Below, in pieces: positions 1 to 9,300 of a DNA stretch of 21,104 nucleotides; position 1 is the stretch's first letter; the number at the start of each line of letters is the position of its first letter. Where the stretch lies: positions 1 to 21,104 of the forward strand of contig CAZNYR010000068.1 in assembly GCA_964577275.1 (NCBI GenBank). Direction: 5' to 3'. The position numbers and the translations under genes are program-made. The stretch comes from UBA2561 sp964577275. GTDB taxonomy: Bacteria > Bacteroidota > Bacteroidia > Cytophagales > Thermoflexibacteraceae. Under the pieces are notes generated by a model, which was not told where the DNA came from, searched no databases, and was given only the letters and a program-made list of their open reading frames with translations.

Positions 1-1316
1 CCGCAATATCGAATGACCACGACATCGCCCGCCTGTACTTTTCGGTCTGCAATCGCCTGATTTGCAAGAGGTTCTGAATCAAAAACTTTTGCCATTCCCT
101 CGAATCGCAAGCCTTCTTTGCCCGTAATTTTGGCAACTGAGCCTTCGGGTGCAATATTTCCGTACAAAATTTGTAAATGCCCTGAACTTTTAATTGGATT
201 ATCAAATGAGCGAATAATTTGCTGACCCTCCGCCAAGTCTGGAGCATCTGCCAAGTTTTCGGCTAACGTTTTTCCTGTAACTGTCAGACAATCACCATGT
301 AATAAGCCTTTTTCCAAAAGCATTTTCATCACGGCAGGAATGCCACCGATGTCATGCAAATCTTCCATCATATATTTTCCGCTGGGCTTCAAATCCGCCA
401 GAAACGGTGTTTTGTCGCTAATTTTTTGGAAATCATCCAACGTTAATTCGACACCCACAGATTTGGCAATGGCAATCAAATGAAGCACAGCATTGGTCGA
501 GCCGCCCAGTATCATGGTGATTGTCAGAGCGTTATCGAACGCCTTTCGGGTCATAATATCACGAGGCTTGAGGTCTAATTCCAAAAGGTTTCGCATTGCC
601 GCCCCGACCCGTAACATTTCGTGTTGTTTGGCTTGGCTTGTCGCTGGATTTGAGGAACTTGCGGGCAAGCTCATGCCCAGAGCCTCAATTGCCGTGGACA
701 TCGTATTGGCAGTGTACATTCCGCCACAAGCACCCGCCCCCGGACAGGCATTTTTGATTACGCCTTTGTAATCTTCTTCTGTAATATCTCCCTTTACTTT
801 TTGACCATATGCCTCAAAAGCGGACACAATATCCAATTTCTTGTCCTTGTAACATCCAGGGCTAATTGTGCCACCATACACCAAAATCGCAGGACGATTA
901 ATTCGTCCCATTGCCATGACGGCACCGGGCATATTTTTATCGCAGCCAACAGTCGCTACAATGCCATCATACCAGAATCCTTTGACGACAGATTCAATCG
1001 AATCGGCAATGATTTCACGGGAAGGAAGCGAGTACGACATTCCGCTCGTACCCATTGACATTCCGTCGCTGATGCCAATCGTATTGAAAATCATGCCCAC
1101 CATTCTGCTTTCCTGAACGCCTTTTTTGATTTCGACAGCCAGGTCGTTGAGGTGCATATTGCAGGTGTTTCCTTCGTAGCCTGTCGAGGCAATTCCGATT
1201 TGCGGTTTGCTCATATCTTCCTCGGTTAAACCCGTGCCGTAGAGCATCGCTTGAGCCGCAGGAAGTGCCTCGTCTTGCGTGAGAGTTTTGCTAAATTTAT
1301 TGAGTTCTTTGCTCAT
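1..1316 (-). CDS. ilvD: Dihydroxy-acid dehydratase (partial, C-terminus beyond window)
   Basis: This enzyme dehydrates 2,3-dihydroxy-isovalerate and 2,3-dihydroxy-3-methylvalerate to the 2-keto acids of valine and isoleucine synthesis, using a cytosolic iron-sulfur cluster and Mg. Read on the minus strand from the ATG at 1316, the frame stays open for 438 codons to the window edge. About 120 residues of the usual ~560 are therefore missing only because the window ends. Family motifs are GYEGNTCNMHL (Cys52), TVGCDKNMPG (Cys125), CPGAGACGGMYTANTMS (Cys197) and GGSTNAVLHL. The three cysteines at these positions are the ligand set of the [2Fe-2S] class. The gene lies 143 bp downstream of ilvE on the same strand and is probably co-transcribed with it under the leader attenuator. 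The remaining ilv genes would be expected just beyond the left edge (inference). Confidence 0.97.
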   Translation of the reverse strand, partial: MSKELNKFSKTLTQDEALPAAQAMLYGTGLTEEDMSKPQIGIASTGYEGNTCNMHLNDLAVEIKKGVQESRMVGMIFNTIGISDGMSMGTSGMSYSLPSREIIADSIESVVKGFWYDGIVATVGCDKNMPGAVMAMGRINRPAILVYGGTISPGCYKDKKLDIVSAFEAYGQKVKGDITEEDYKGVIKNACPGAGACGGMYTANTMSTAIEALGMSLPASSSNPATSQAKQHEMLRVGAAMRNLLELDLKPRDIMTRKAFDNALTITMILGGSTNAVLHLIAIAKSVGVELTLDDFQKISDKTPFLADLKPSGKYMMEDLHDIGGIPAVMKMLLEKGLLHGDCLTVTGKTLAENLADAPDLAEGQQIIRSFDNPIKSSGHLQILYGNIAPEGSVAKITGKEGLRFEGMAKVFDSEPLANQAIADRKVQAGDVVVIRYC

Positions 1317-1459
1317 AATTATTGTTTTTGATATAATGTGAGATTTTTAGGATTAAAGTCATTTTATAGTTCAAGTTTTATCTTAAAAGTAAGTAATTCG
1401 TTTTTAAGGATAATTTATACCAAAAAAAGAATAATTCAGGATTAAGCCCAAAATTATAT

Positions 1460-2347
1460 CTAAATAATCGTATAATTTTCACCAAACGAACTCCGCAGGG
1501 CATCGGTATAAAATTCGGCTAATTGAGGATGAATGGCATTTTGACTTGTATCAAATTGTTTATCATCCACCGATTTGATGCCAATAATTCCTGCACCTGT
1601 TCCCGTGAAAAATGCCGAATCAGCATTCTTCAAATCTTCGACCGTCATGGTGATTTCGCTTGCTTTAATTCCCTCTTGTTGAGCAATTTCCAAAACAGTT
1701 TGCCGAGTAATTCCCATCATGATATGTCCTCGTTTTGGCGTAAATAATTCGCCATTTTTTTCGATAAAAAGATTCGTGCCTGGTCCCTGCGCTATATTTC
1801 CCTCAATATCAAGCAGAATTGCCTCCTGAAAGCCATTTTTTCGAGCATGATTAGAAGCCATAATCGAATTAACATACATCCCATTAATTTTTGCCTCGAC
1901 AGGAAATGCACTCGGATTCGGACGAGTAAACGCTGAAATACAGGTACTTACAGGTTTTTTGCCCAAATATTGCGCCCACTTAAACGCTCCCATAAATAGT
2001 CGGGGCGTGCTTAGCCCTTGCAATCCAATCGAATCGCCTGTGAAAATAATCGGGCGAATATATGCGTTCTCTAAGTGATTGATTTCCAATAACTCATACG
2101 CAATTTCTTCTAATCTTTTGGCATCAAAATCTAATTCTAAGCCCAAATGATGCGCCGACATTTGCATCCGCTCAAAGTGTTGTTTGCCCTTGAAAATTCG
2201 TGCGCCCTGTTCGGTTTTATAGGCTCGAATCCCCTCTACAACGCCATTGCCGTAGTTCAGGGTTTGAGAATAAAAGCTCAATTTTGCTTCCGAAGCCTTC
2301 ACAAATTTGTCCTCCAAATAGACATAAGATTTTTCGCTGTAAAACAT
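1460..2347 (-). CDS. ilvE: Branched-chain amino acid aminotransferase (class IV PLP enzyme)
   Basis: This is a 295-residue, full-length class IV (fold IV) aminotransferase. It reversibly moves the amino group between glutamate and the 2-keto acids of valine, leucine and isoleucine, the last step of their synthesis, in the cytosol. The PLP Schiff-base lysine is Lys153 in VEAKINGMYVNS, aligned with PTAAKAGGNY of E. coli IlvE. YGNGVVEGIRAY (about 32-43), ILLDIEGNIAQGPGTNLF and MMGITRQTVLE are family motifs. The phosphate-binding loop reads GTGAGI (about residues 249-254) where E. coli has GTAAEI, a mild departure. The ATG at 2347 is 48 bp below a minus-strand terminator, and the gene is the first structural gene of the ilvE-ilvD unit. 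A D-amino-acid transaminase is the main alternative, but the pairing with ilvD makes IlvE much likelier. Confidence 0.95.
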   Translation of the reverse strand: MFYSEKSYVYLEDKFVKASEAKLSFYSQTLNYGNGVVEGIRAYKTEQGARIFKGKQHFERMQMSAHHLGLELDFDAKRLEEIAYELLEINHLENAYIRPIIFTGDSIGLQGLSTPRLFMGAFKWAQYLGKKPVSTCISAFTRPNPSAFPVEAKINGMYVNSIMASNHARKNGFQEAILLDIEGNIAQGPGTNLFIEKNGELFTPKRGHIMMGITRQTVLEIAQQEGIKASEITMTVEDLKNADSAFFTGTGAGIIGIKSVDDKQFDTSQNAIHPQLAEFYTDALRSSFGENYTII

Positions 2348-2394
2348 GGTTAAGGTATTAAATAGTTTTGTGTTTTTTATAGATATAAAGATAC

Positions 2395-2433
2395 AAAAAA
2401 AAGCCTTTCTGAACTCGGACAGAAAGGCTTTTT
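2395..2433 (-). terminator. Intrinsic terminator in the ilvE leader (attenuator terminator)
   Basis: A perfect 11-bp stem (plus-strand arms 2401-2411 and 2420-2430, AAGCCTTTCTG / CAGAAAGGCTT) encloses an 8-base loop. Read on the minus strand it is followed at once by eight T residues (plus 2395-2402), the classical shape of a factor-independent terminator. It sits after the leader peptide stop and 48 bp before the ilvE ATG, so it would end transcripts before they reach ilvE rather than at a gene end. A shorter T-run on the other side would let it act on the plus strand too, but no plus-strand gene precedes it. Confidence 0.85.
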
Positions 2434-2465
2434 CAATATTTTACAGGTATCCTCTCCTATCCGAA
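2414..2465 (-). promoter_or_regulatory. Candidate antiterminator pairing of the ilv attenuator
   Basis: On the minus-strand RNA, TTCGGATAGGAG (plus 2454-2465) can pair with TTTCTGTCCGAG (plus 2414-2425). The second segment is most of the 5' arm plus the loop of the terminator. The duplex is 12 uninterrupted pairs, four of them G-U. It is mutually exclusive with the terminator hairpin. The upstream strand overlaps the last sense codons (Phe, Gly) and the stop codon of the leader peptide. A ribosome that finishes the leader would therefore mask it and let the terminator form, while one stalled earlier at Ile/Val codons would leave it free. The pairing is seen in the sequence; the regulatory role is inferred. 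Confidence 0.65.
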
Positions 2466-2564
2466 ACGGCTCGGTACGACAACAATAGAAACCACGAAGA
2501 GAATAATAATGAATATCATAATGTTTTTTGGTTCAAATATTATGCTCGTAAAACTCGTAACCAT
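2457..2564 (-). CDS. Ile/Val/Leu-rich leader peptide of the ilv operon
   Basis: This is a 35-codon minus-strand frame from the ATG at 2564 to the TAG at 2457. A second in-frame ATG at 2519 gives a 20-residue version in which 11 of 20 residues are Ile, Leu or Val; its core reads IFIIILFVVSIVVV. Such codon crowding just ahead of a terminator and a branched-chain aminotransferase is the hallmark of ribosome-mediated attenuation, as in enterobacterial ilv leaders. The peptide itself probably has no function beyond reporting the supply of charged Ile-, Val- and Leu-tRNA. No Shine-Dalgarno sequence is seen before either ATG, which is usual in Bacteroidota, so the true start is undecided. The hydrophobic run could instead mark a tiny membrane peptide, but the linked antiterminator and terminator argue against that. 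Confidence 0.75.
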   Translation of the reverse strand: MVTSFTSIIFEPKNIMIFIIILFVVSIVVVPSRFG

Positions 2565-2658
2565 TTTTTTAAAAAACAATAATTTATGGATGTTTTTTTG
2601 AAATTTTTTCAAGAAAAGAACGATTTGTTTCCAAAATAAATTGATAAAATTACTTATT

Positions 2659-2981
2659 TTATTGACTTAATTCTGCGACATACGCCTTGATGACCGAGTC
2701 AGGAATAGAATCAATATCTGATTTATCATACACGCTTAATAAATAGATTAATTCATTATCGTCAATGACGTGGTCGATTACTCGCAAACCACCTCGTTTT
2801 CCTTGCCCTTTGCTTTTTACAGCGACTTGTACGTATGATTTCCCAAATCTTTTCCAGAATGTGGATTTTCAGCTAATTCTGCCAAAAAAGTTTGCATATC
2901 AGCACCTAATGATTTGTATTTTTTTGCTAACTTTTTAAGTTGTTTTTCAAATACTTCGGTTGCGTTTATGTCGTATGCCAT
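2659..2981 (-). pseudogene. RelE/ParE-type toxin, interrupted by a -1 frameshift
   Basis: This frame starts two bases after the antitoxin stop (ATG at 2981) and reads MAYDINATEVFEKQLKK, a normal RelE-family N-terminus, up to about NPHSGKDLGN. It then reaches a TAA at 2817-2819. One base back, the other frame continues with the family core SKGQGKRGGLRVIDH and ends LLSVYDKSDIDSIP...AELSQ at the TAA at 2659. Restoring one base would give a 107-residue ribosome-dependent mRNA interferase. The switch falls on the heptamer GGGAAAT (plus 2838-2844), which is phased as X XXY YYZ, so programmed -1 frameshifting is possible. A one-base deletion in the A-run explains it equally well. It is a paralogue of the broken toxin at 17814-18163. 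Confidence 0.8.
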
Positions 2982-2983
2982 TT

Positions 2984-3208
2984 TTATAATTCGTCTAAAA
3001 TGTCGATTGCTTTACGAGCTGTTTTTGTGCCTTCACGAAATTCCTTAACTTCCTCAAAAGCTGTTTTCAAATCTTCGTACAGCCGTAAATGTTCTTCATA
3101 TGCCAATAATTGGGCTTGGATTTTTTCCCAATCGTCTATCCCAATCACCACCGCCTGAACTTCCTGCGCTGGATTGGTTAAATATTGAAGTGGTTGTAGT
3201 TTAAGCAT
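2984..3208 (-). CDS. Phd/YefM-like antitoxin of the first RelE module
   Basis: This is a short acidic protein, 74 residues from the ATG at 3208. Its start MLKLQPLQYLTNPAQE and the stretch VVIGIDDWEKIQ have the beta-strand/helix pattern of Phd/YefM-type antitoxins (a DNA-binding N-terminus and a toxin-wrapping helical C-terminus). It should neutralise the adjacent RelE-type toxin and, with it, repress its own promoter. Upstream in-frame ATGs exist at 3232 and 3253. The 3208 start is preferred because it matches the start of the paralogue at 17596 (MIPTVPLQYVTD) and because a candidate promoter at 3259-3293 would place the transcript start at or below 3253. The frame is intact although its toxin partner is broken. 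Family assignment is by pattern only. Confidence 0.75.
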   Translation of the reverse strand: MLKLQPLQYLTNPAQEVQAVVIGIDDWEKIQAQLLAYEEHLRLYEDLKTAFEEVKEFREGTKTARKAIDILDEL

Positions 3209-3258
3209 CGTATTAAAAATTGTATAATTCATAAGTAAAACACTGATTATCATATAGT

Positions 3259-3293
3259 TAAACCTATAAGATTGATAACCTTATAGGTTCAAA
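3259..3293 (-). promoter_or_regulatory. Palindromic promoter-operator of the first toxin-antitoxin module
   Basis: A perfect 10-bp inverted repeat, AACCTATAAG (3261-3270) and CTTATAGGTT (3280-3289), has a 9-bp spacer. On the minus strand the distal arm is part of TAGGTTTA (3259-3266), one mismatch from the Bacteroidota -7 box TAnnTTTG, and TTTG (3290-3293) lies 23 bp upstream as a possible -33 box. A palindrome covering the promoter ahead of an antitoxin gene fits autorepression by the toxin-antitoxin complex. No T-run follows, so it is a poor intrinsic terminator, though it could still form a hairpin at the 3' end of the upstream synthase transcript. Confidence 0.5.
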
Positions 3294-3302
3294 ATCAATT
3301 AA

Positions 3303-6300
3303 TTATAGTTCTTCAATCGCCAATCCCAAATCGGTAACTTGATAAATTCGCATGGTTTGTTTCCAAAGATACGCATCCGCCAAGATATTAAGTCGTCCAT
3401 CCAACTTTTCAACCGATTTGATATGAATTTCTAACTGCATATCACGGTCTGGCGCAAGAATTTGCCCTCGATATTTCCAACTTGTTTTGGTGTTCGGCGT
3501 GTGCGTAAATCGTGGATTTTTGAACTCCGAACCCAATTTTTGTTGAATTGCATACGCCTGTAACGCCTGTAAAATTGCTTCGATTCCCAACGAACCGGGC
3601 ATCACGGGGTCTTGATAAAAATGACACGTAAAATACCAATCCGAACGCCGAACAATTTTCGAGGCATGAATATAGCCTTTGCCATATTTGCCACCGTTTG
3701 CGATAATCGAAACTTTATCAATCAAATCCAGTTCATTTTCGGATAATCTAAAATATGATTTTTTTGATAAACCTGATTGATAAAATAACTTGCGTGCCAA
3801 TCCCAAACCTAAATCAAATCGTTTAGAATTGGTGATTTCATGCTGTTCCATCCAAGGCAAAATATGTTTGCCCTCGTCCAATCCTGCTTGCGTTGCCAAG
3901 GATTCGGGCGGGAAATATCCGAACGAAGCCCAACCCGTATAAAACGCTTCGCCATCACAACTGACCGCAAACGTAAACTTCTGAATAATTGTCCCAGCCA
4001 GCGAAACCGTAGAAGTCATCACACATTTATTGACGATAGTTTTTCCTCGTAAATCGGGGTAATTTGTCATCGTTCCTTCCCCGTCTAAGTTCCTGAAATA
4101 CATACTTTTATCGGGATATTTTAATGTGCTTCCCAAATAAGCCGACATCAATCCGCAAGGTTGCAAAGCAATTTCCATCAGCACAGAATACGGCATGGTA
4201 GGCGAGGCATTTTCTTTGAAATACCACGCATCCGAAGGCACATCGTACTCGGCGGTAATTTTTCCGTCAGGCTTATATCCGCACCGTTTGCCTTCCAATT
4301 CCGTAACTCGTGAAATGAATTGGAGTTTGGTATTTGGTTGTCGTGAAACCGTCCTTCCTTCATAAATCAAAAACTCATCGCCGAAGGCTTTTGCCAACGA
4401 ACCTAACGCAAATTCGGTAATATGACTTTCATCCAAAATTGTACTTTTCTCAGGTTGCGACACGGGAACGCCATTAAAAGTATCGGATTTTTTCTCCAGA
4501 TACATCGGGTCATTTTTCTCGCGCAAATGCAAACCCAAGTTTTCAAAATGTACAGCAATTTTGCCATTAAAAATAATTTCCAAATCTGCCAAAACATACG
4601 GACGAGGCACAAGTCCAATTTCTTTGACTTCCATCCGATACGTCAAAATGCCCTCGCACGCAGGCACTTCTTTTCGGCAACGTACTTTTTGCGGAATATC
4701 CGTAACAGGCTGAAAACGAGCATTATCCGTAAGTCTTTGTAAGCCCAAATACAACATAAAAAAGCGTAATAATTGTCCGCCACCTTCGGCTTGCAATGAA
4801 CCCGCCAGCACTTCATCATCTCGGAAATGGCACGGAAAATACCAATCATCAGGCTTCAAATCTTTTTCCGCTTCGATAATGCCAAGCCCCCAAGTTCCGC
4901 CTTTCGGGTCGAGTTTGGTAATGCGGTCAAGCATCAAAATCTCTTCGGGAGGCATCCGCAACGATGGGTTTTTGCCGTTTGAAATGTAATCTTCGCCAAA
5001 ACATTTATCAATGTTGCCATGTACTAAATGCAATAAATCATTACGATTAAAAATTGTTTTTGTACAATTAAGCAAAGGCGTAAAATTTTTCTTCAAAGCA
5101 TTTCGTTTTGCTTCTAATTCATCTTTGGTATAGACCACGCCTTGTCCTTCTGCCAGTTCTGCATCCGAGAAAAATCCAGCACATCCGCCCCTCATTATCA
5201 GTACCAAACGGTCTTCTACGTAACAATTATACGAGAAGAAAAACAATAAATTTCGTCCGCTTCGTGCAAAAGAATTAATGCTAATATCATAGCGCAAGGT
5301 TTGTCCTTCGTAGGGCAAATCATCCAAAAATGTCATGGTGCAGTCCAATAACCGATAAACAAGTTCACCTTTTGCTTGAAAATCAATGCCCAAATAACTA
5401 ATTAACATCAAATCGCACTGCCCCGATTCGACCGAAACCGCCCAGGGGATTTGCCCATCGGTCGAAAACCAAGAATTGTACGGAATGTCGTATTCAGTGG
5501 TCATTTTTGAAGGCTTAAATTCGTGAGTTGCCCCCTCCAAATGCGTGATTCGGCTGACTAATAAATACGGGTCTTTGGGCAACATAACCCGCCGACTATG
5601 CGTGTCGATAACGCTGTATTTTTCGCCAAAAACTTTAGCGATTTTTCCATAAGCAAATTCCCGCAAATCATCTTCATTCCAGATTATCTTCCTGTCATTC
5701 AGTCGATTAGGGTCGTGATAATTTTGAAGTTTTAAGCCATTTTCGCCAATAGTTTCTAAAGTGGCTTGGGTTACTTTTTCGATTGTTTCCACAGTATTTT
5801 TAGATTCAGATTTCGTATTTTTTTCTGCTGTTGGTTGTGTTTTGACAACCGACTTTTGGGCTAAAATTTCGGATGCCTCTACCTTAAATTTCTCCAAATT
5901 TTCGGGCGTTAAAATCGCTGAAATTGGTGCTGCTCCGAGTGTAATTTTTTTGAATAATTGGCGAGGTGCATTTTTTTCTAAGGCATAATCATCTTCAAAA
6001 AATGCCGCCAAATTCACCTCTTTTCCATGACTGACCAAACGAGCCACAGCAAAAAGCAAGTTCTTTAAGTCGCTGAATTTCTTGCGGTTAGCAGGAATTG
6101 CCAAGCCTTCACGTCCATCCAAAATCGTTTCAATCCAGCGCGCACAATAGCCACCGGGTCCTTGCTCAATAAAAATTCGTCCGCCATCTTCATACACTTT
6201 ATTGACTTGTTTTGGGAAATCTACGCCCCGAAAACAAATTTGTGTCGAATTTTCGGCAATCGTCTTTCTGTCCAATTTTAGTGGTGCGTAATTTTGTCCA

Positions 6301-9300
6301 CCATAAAAATCAATTTTGGGTGTTTTTTCAACAGGCAAATCATGCAATTTCATCAACAAATCATATTCGCTTTTGACAAAATCATGGTGCGTTACATTGT
6401 TGATAATCATTTCTCTCACTCGAAAACCTGCGCCACGCAATAACGTTTTACACGTTTGTCCATCACCCGAAACCACGCATTCCGTTGGCGTATTGATAAA
6501 CGTTAAATATGCCTTTTCCCAAACTTGCGTAATCTTGGAATTGTGCAATTCTATCAGTTCTCGAACATTCTCCGAAGGCTCAAAAACCGAGAAACTCCGC
6601 CAGCGTTTTTTGACCTCTTCGGCGGGCATTTTCCAGTAATTTTGCAACGTCTTGAGTTCGCCCCCGACATGATGATTAAAAATAGGCGAATCATGGAAAA
6701 TTTGTTTCACATTTCGGGCATTCCAAACCTCCAAGCCGTACCACATTCCACTTGCCTCGCCCATGCTATAACCCATTGCTATTGAGGGTTTTATGTTCAG
6801 ATTTTCGCCAAAAATTTTCGTATAAATTGCCGAAAATGAAGTTCCAATAGACATTTGTGAAACCGTATCAAATTCAGGAATTTTGACCGAATCATCAATG
6901 ACTTTCGGATACAAAATTTTGTGTGGTAAAACTGTCTGATAATCAGGTATCATCGCTTCAAAAGTTTCCATCAATTCGGGAAACATCTGAAATAAATCCT
7001 TGCCCATATTTGGATATGCTGCCGTAGAACCCGAATAGACATTCACTACTTTTGCACTTTTTCCTAAGGGCTTAGGCGTGAAATAACTTCCCGCCGGAGT
7101 TTGACAAGGCTTCCCTGTTTCAAAACTTTGCGGAACTTTATTTTGTAATATATTGATTTCTTTATTTAACTTTTCAATGCTCAAAGCAATGATGACCAAC
7201 ATAAATTTGGGTTCGTTCTGGGCTTTGAATTTGCGATAAAATGACCGCGCCAAATCGAATAAATTTTTATCCGAAAAATCAGAAATTTGATTTTTTAATT
7301 CGTTCAAATTTTCCAAAATTTCAGTTTGAGAATTTCCCGAAATCAGAAATAATTTCTCTGCCGAATTTTGTAACTGAAAATGATTTTTTGGCAAATCTTT
7401 TTCGGCACGATGCAAGAAAATTTCGTGTTGATTTTCGGGATTTGCCACCGAAATTGTAGGCTCAGAAACCAACAAATGAACCGCCGTTCCGTCCGAGCCA
7501 ATCGCATTAATTCCTGCGGTTCGTTTCTCGTATTTTTCGACAATCCAAGGGCGGGATTCATTAGGAAAATAAAACGGCGATTTTTCAAAAAGAGAGCTAT
7601 TTTTAGGATTTTCTCGCTTCGGAATTGCGGGAATAAATCGGTAATGTAAACAAAGTGCCGTTTTGATTAAACTTGCCATGCCTGCGGCTGCTGAGGTGTG
7701 TCCGATATTGCTTTTTACGCTTCCGATGGCAGTTGTTTTTTCGGAATGATTTTCAAGCGCATAACCATTGATAACTCCCTGAATTTCAGAGTTATCATCC
7801 GATAAAATGCCATTTCCGGATACTTCCAAAATGCCAATATTTTGAGCAGAAATCGTATTTTTTTTGAGGATATTTTTACAATTTTCCGCAATTTTTTCGG
7901 GTGCAATTTCGGGCGGTAATTTTGAGGCTAATTCGTCATGTTCTAAAAACGCATCGGCTTGCACAAAATTAATATCATCAATTTGGGCATAAATTCGGTC
8001 ATTGGATTTTTGGGCTTCGTCCGAGCGTTTTAGCACGATTGCGCCCGCGCCTTCGCCGATGGTTCTGCCGCCCGAATTTTTGAGATAACTCAACGAAAAA
8101 TTACCGTTTCCGACAGGCGTTAATTTATTCCGAGAAATCGTATTTTCAAAACCGCCAGCCAAATCAACTGCACCAATCACCACCGCCTCAACTTCGCCGT
8201 TTGCGAGCATTGATTTGGCGATTTCTAAGGCTTTAAATGTCGAGTTTTCACCCGAAGAAATCGTAAAAGATGCGCCCGTAAAATCCCACAAAGACGAAAT
8301 TCGTGCTGTGATAATATTTCCGATAAAACTGGTGTGTTGTCCTGCCGAACTTTTCTTTTCGGTGTGTTCATAAATCAAGTTTTTTGCCAGTTCTTGAAAG
8401 GCTTGTTTTTTGGCTGGATTTAGTTCTAAATTTGCATTTTTCAAAGCCTGCTCAACTTGCCATCCCATGTCCCAACGTCCCAAATAATGATGAATTGCCA
8501 GTTCTGATTCCATGGCAATAATCACCGCCACATTTGCACTATTTTGAGATTTGGGGTCAAAACCTGCATCTTTTAAGGCGTTATCCGCTACTTTGAGCAT
8601 CAAAGTTTGTTGAGGTTCTAATTTTTCAGCTTCTTTGGGTTGGATTTTGAAACGCAACAAATCTATCTCAAAATCAGTAATATACGCTCCTTTTGGGGGT
8701 TCACCATTTTCAAAACCATATTCTTTCAGAAGTTCCTGATTCTGTTCCATTCCCATCCATCTTTTGGGCGGAAGTGGGATAAATTCCTGTCGTCCTTCAT
8801 GAATCGAGAGATACAATTCATTGAGATTTTTACAATTTCCGAAGTGGGCATCCATTCCGATAATTGCCATTTTAAAATGCTTATTTTCAGGTTTTTGAGG
8901 TTCAAAAGGAATAGTTTTTGGGTTTTGTTCGAGAATAACATGGGCGTTTGTGCCGCCAAAACCAAAGGCATTGACACCTGCAAATTTTACTTTTTTTCCG
9001 TTATCTCCTACAAGGTCATATCCTCGCATGATTTCGCTCCAAGTAGTAGGATTTTGTACAATTTTATCCGAATTTATTACGCTATTTTTAGAAAAAATCG
9101 TTTCGGAAATCTTGATGGTTGGCGGGATTAAATCGTGTTCCATGCTCAAGATAACCTTCATCATACCAGCCATTCCTGCGGCGGTCAGAAGGTGTCCCAT
9201 ATTGGATTTTGCCGAGCCAATTCGGGGTGCATTTTCGCCATAAAAAGTTTCGATGCTGTTGATTTCCGTTACATCTCCGAGAGGCGTTCCTGTGGCATGA

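Noticed and set aside
493..1116. Three plus-strand frames opposite ilvD.
   Set aside because: They are antisense to strongly conserved dehydratase motifs.
2395..2433. The stem at 2401-2430 as a plus-strand or bidirectional gene-end terminator.
   Set aside because: No plus-strand gene lies upstream, and the longer T-run is on the minus strand, directly ahead of ilvE.
8640..9131. A 163-codon plus-strand frame inside the synthase gene.
   Set aside because: It is antisense to conserved KS/CLF coding sequence, with aromatic- and Cys-rich composition typical of shadow frames.
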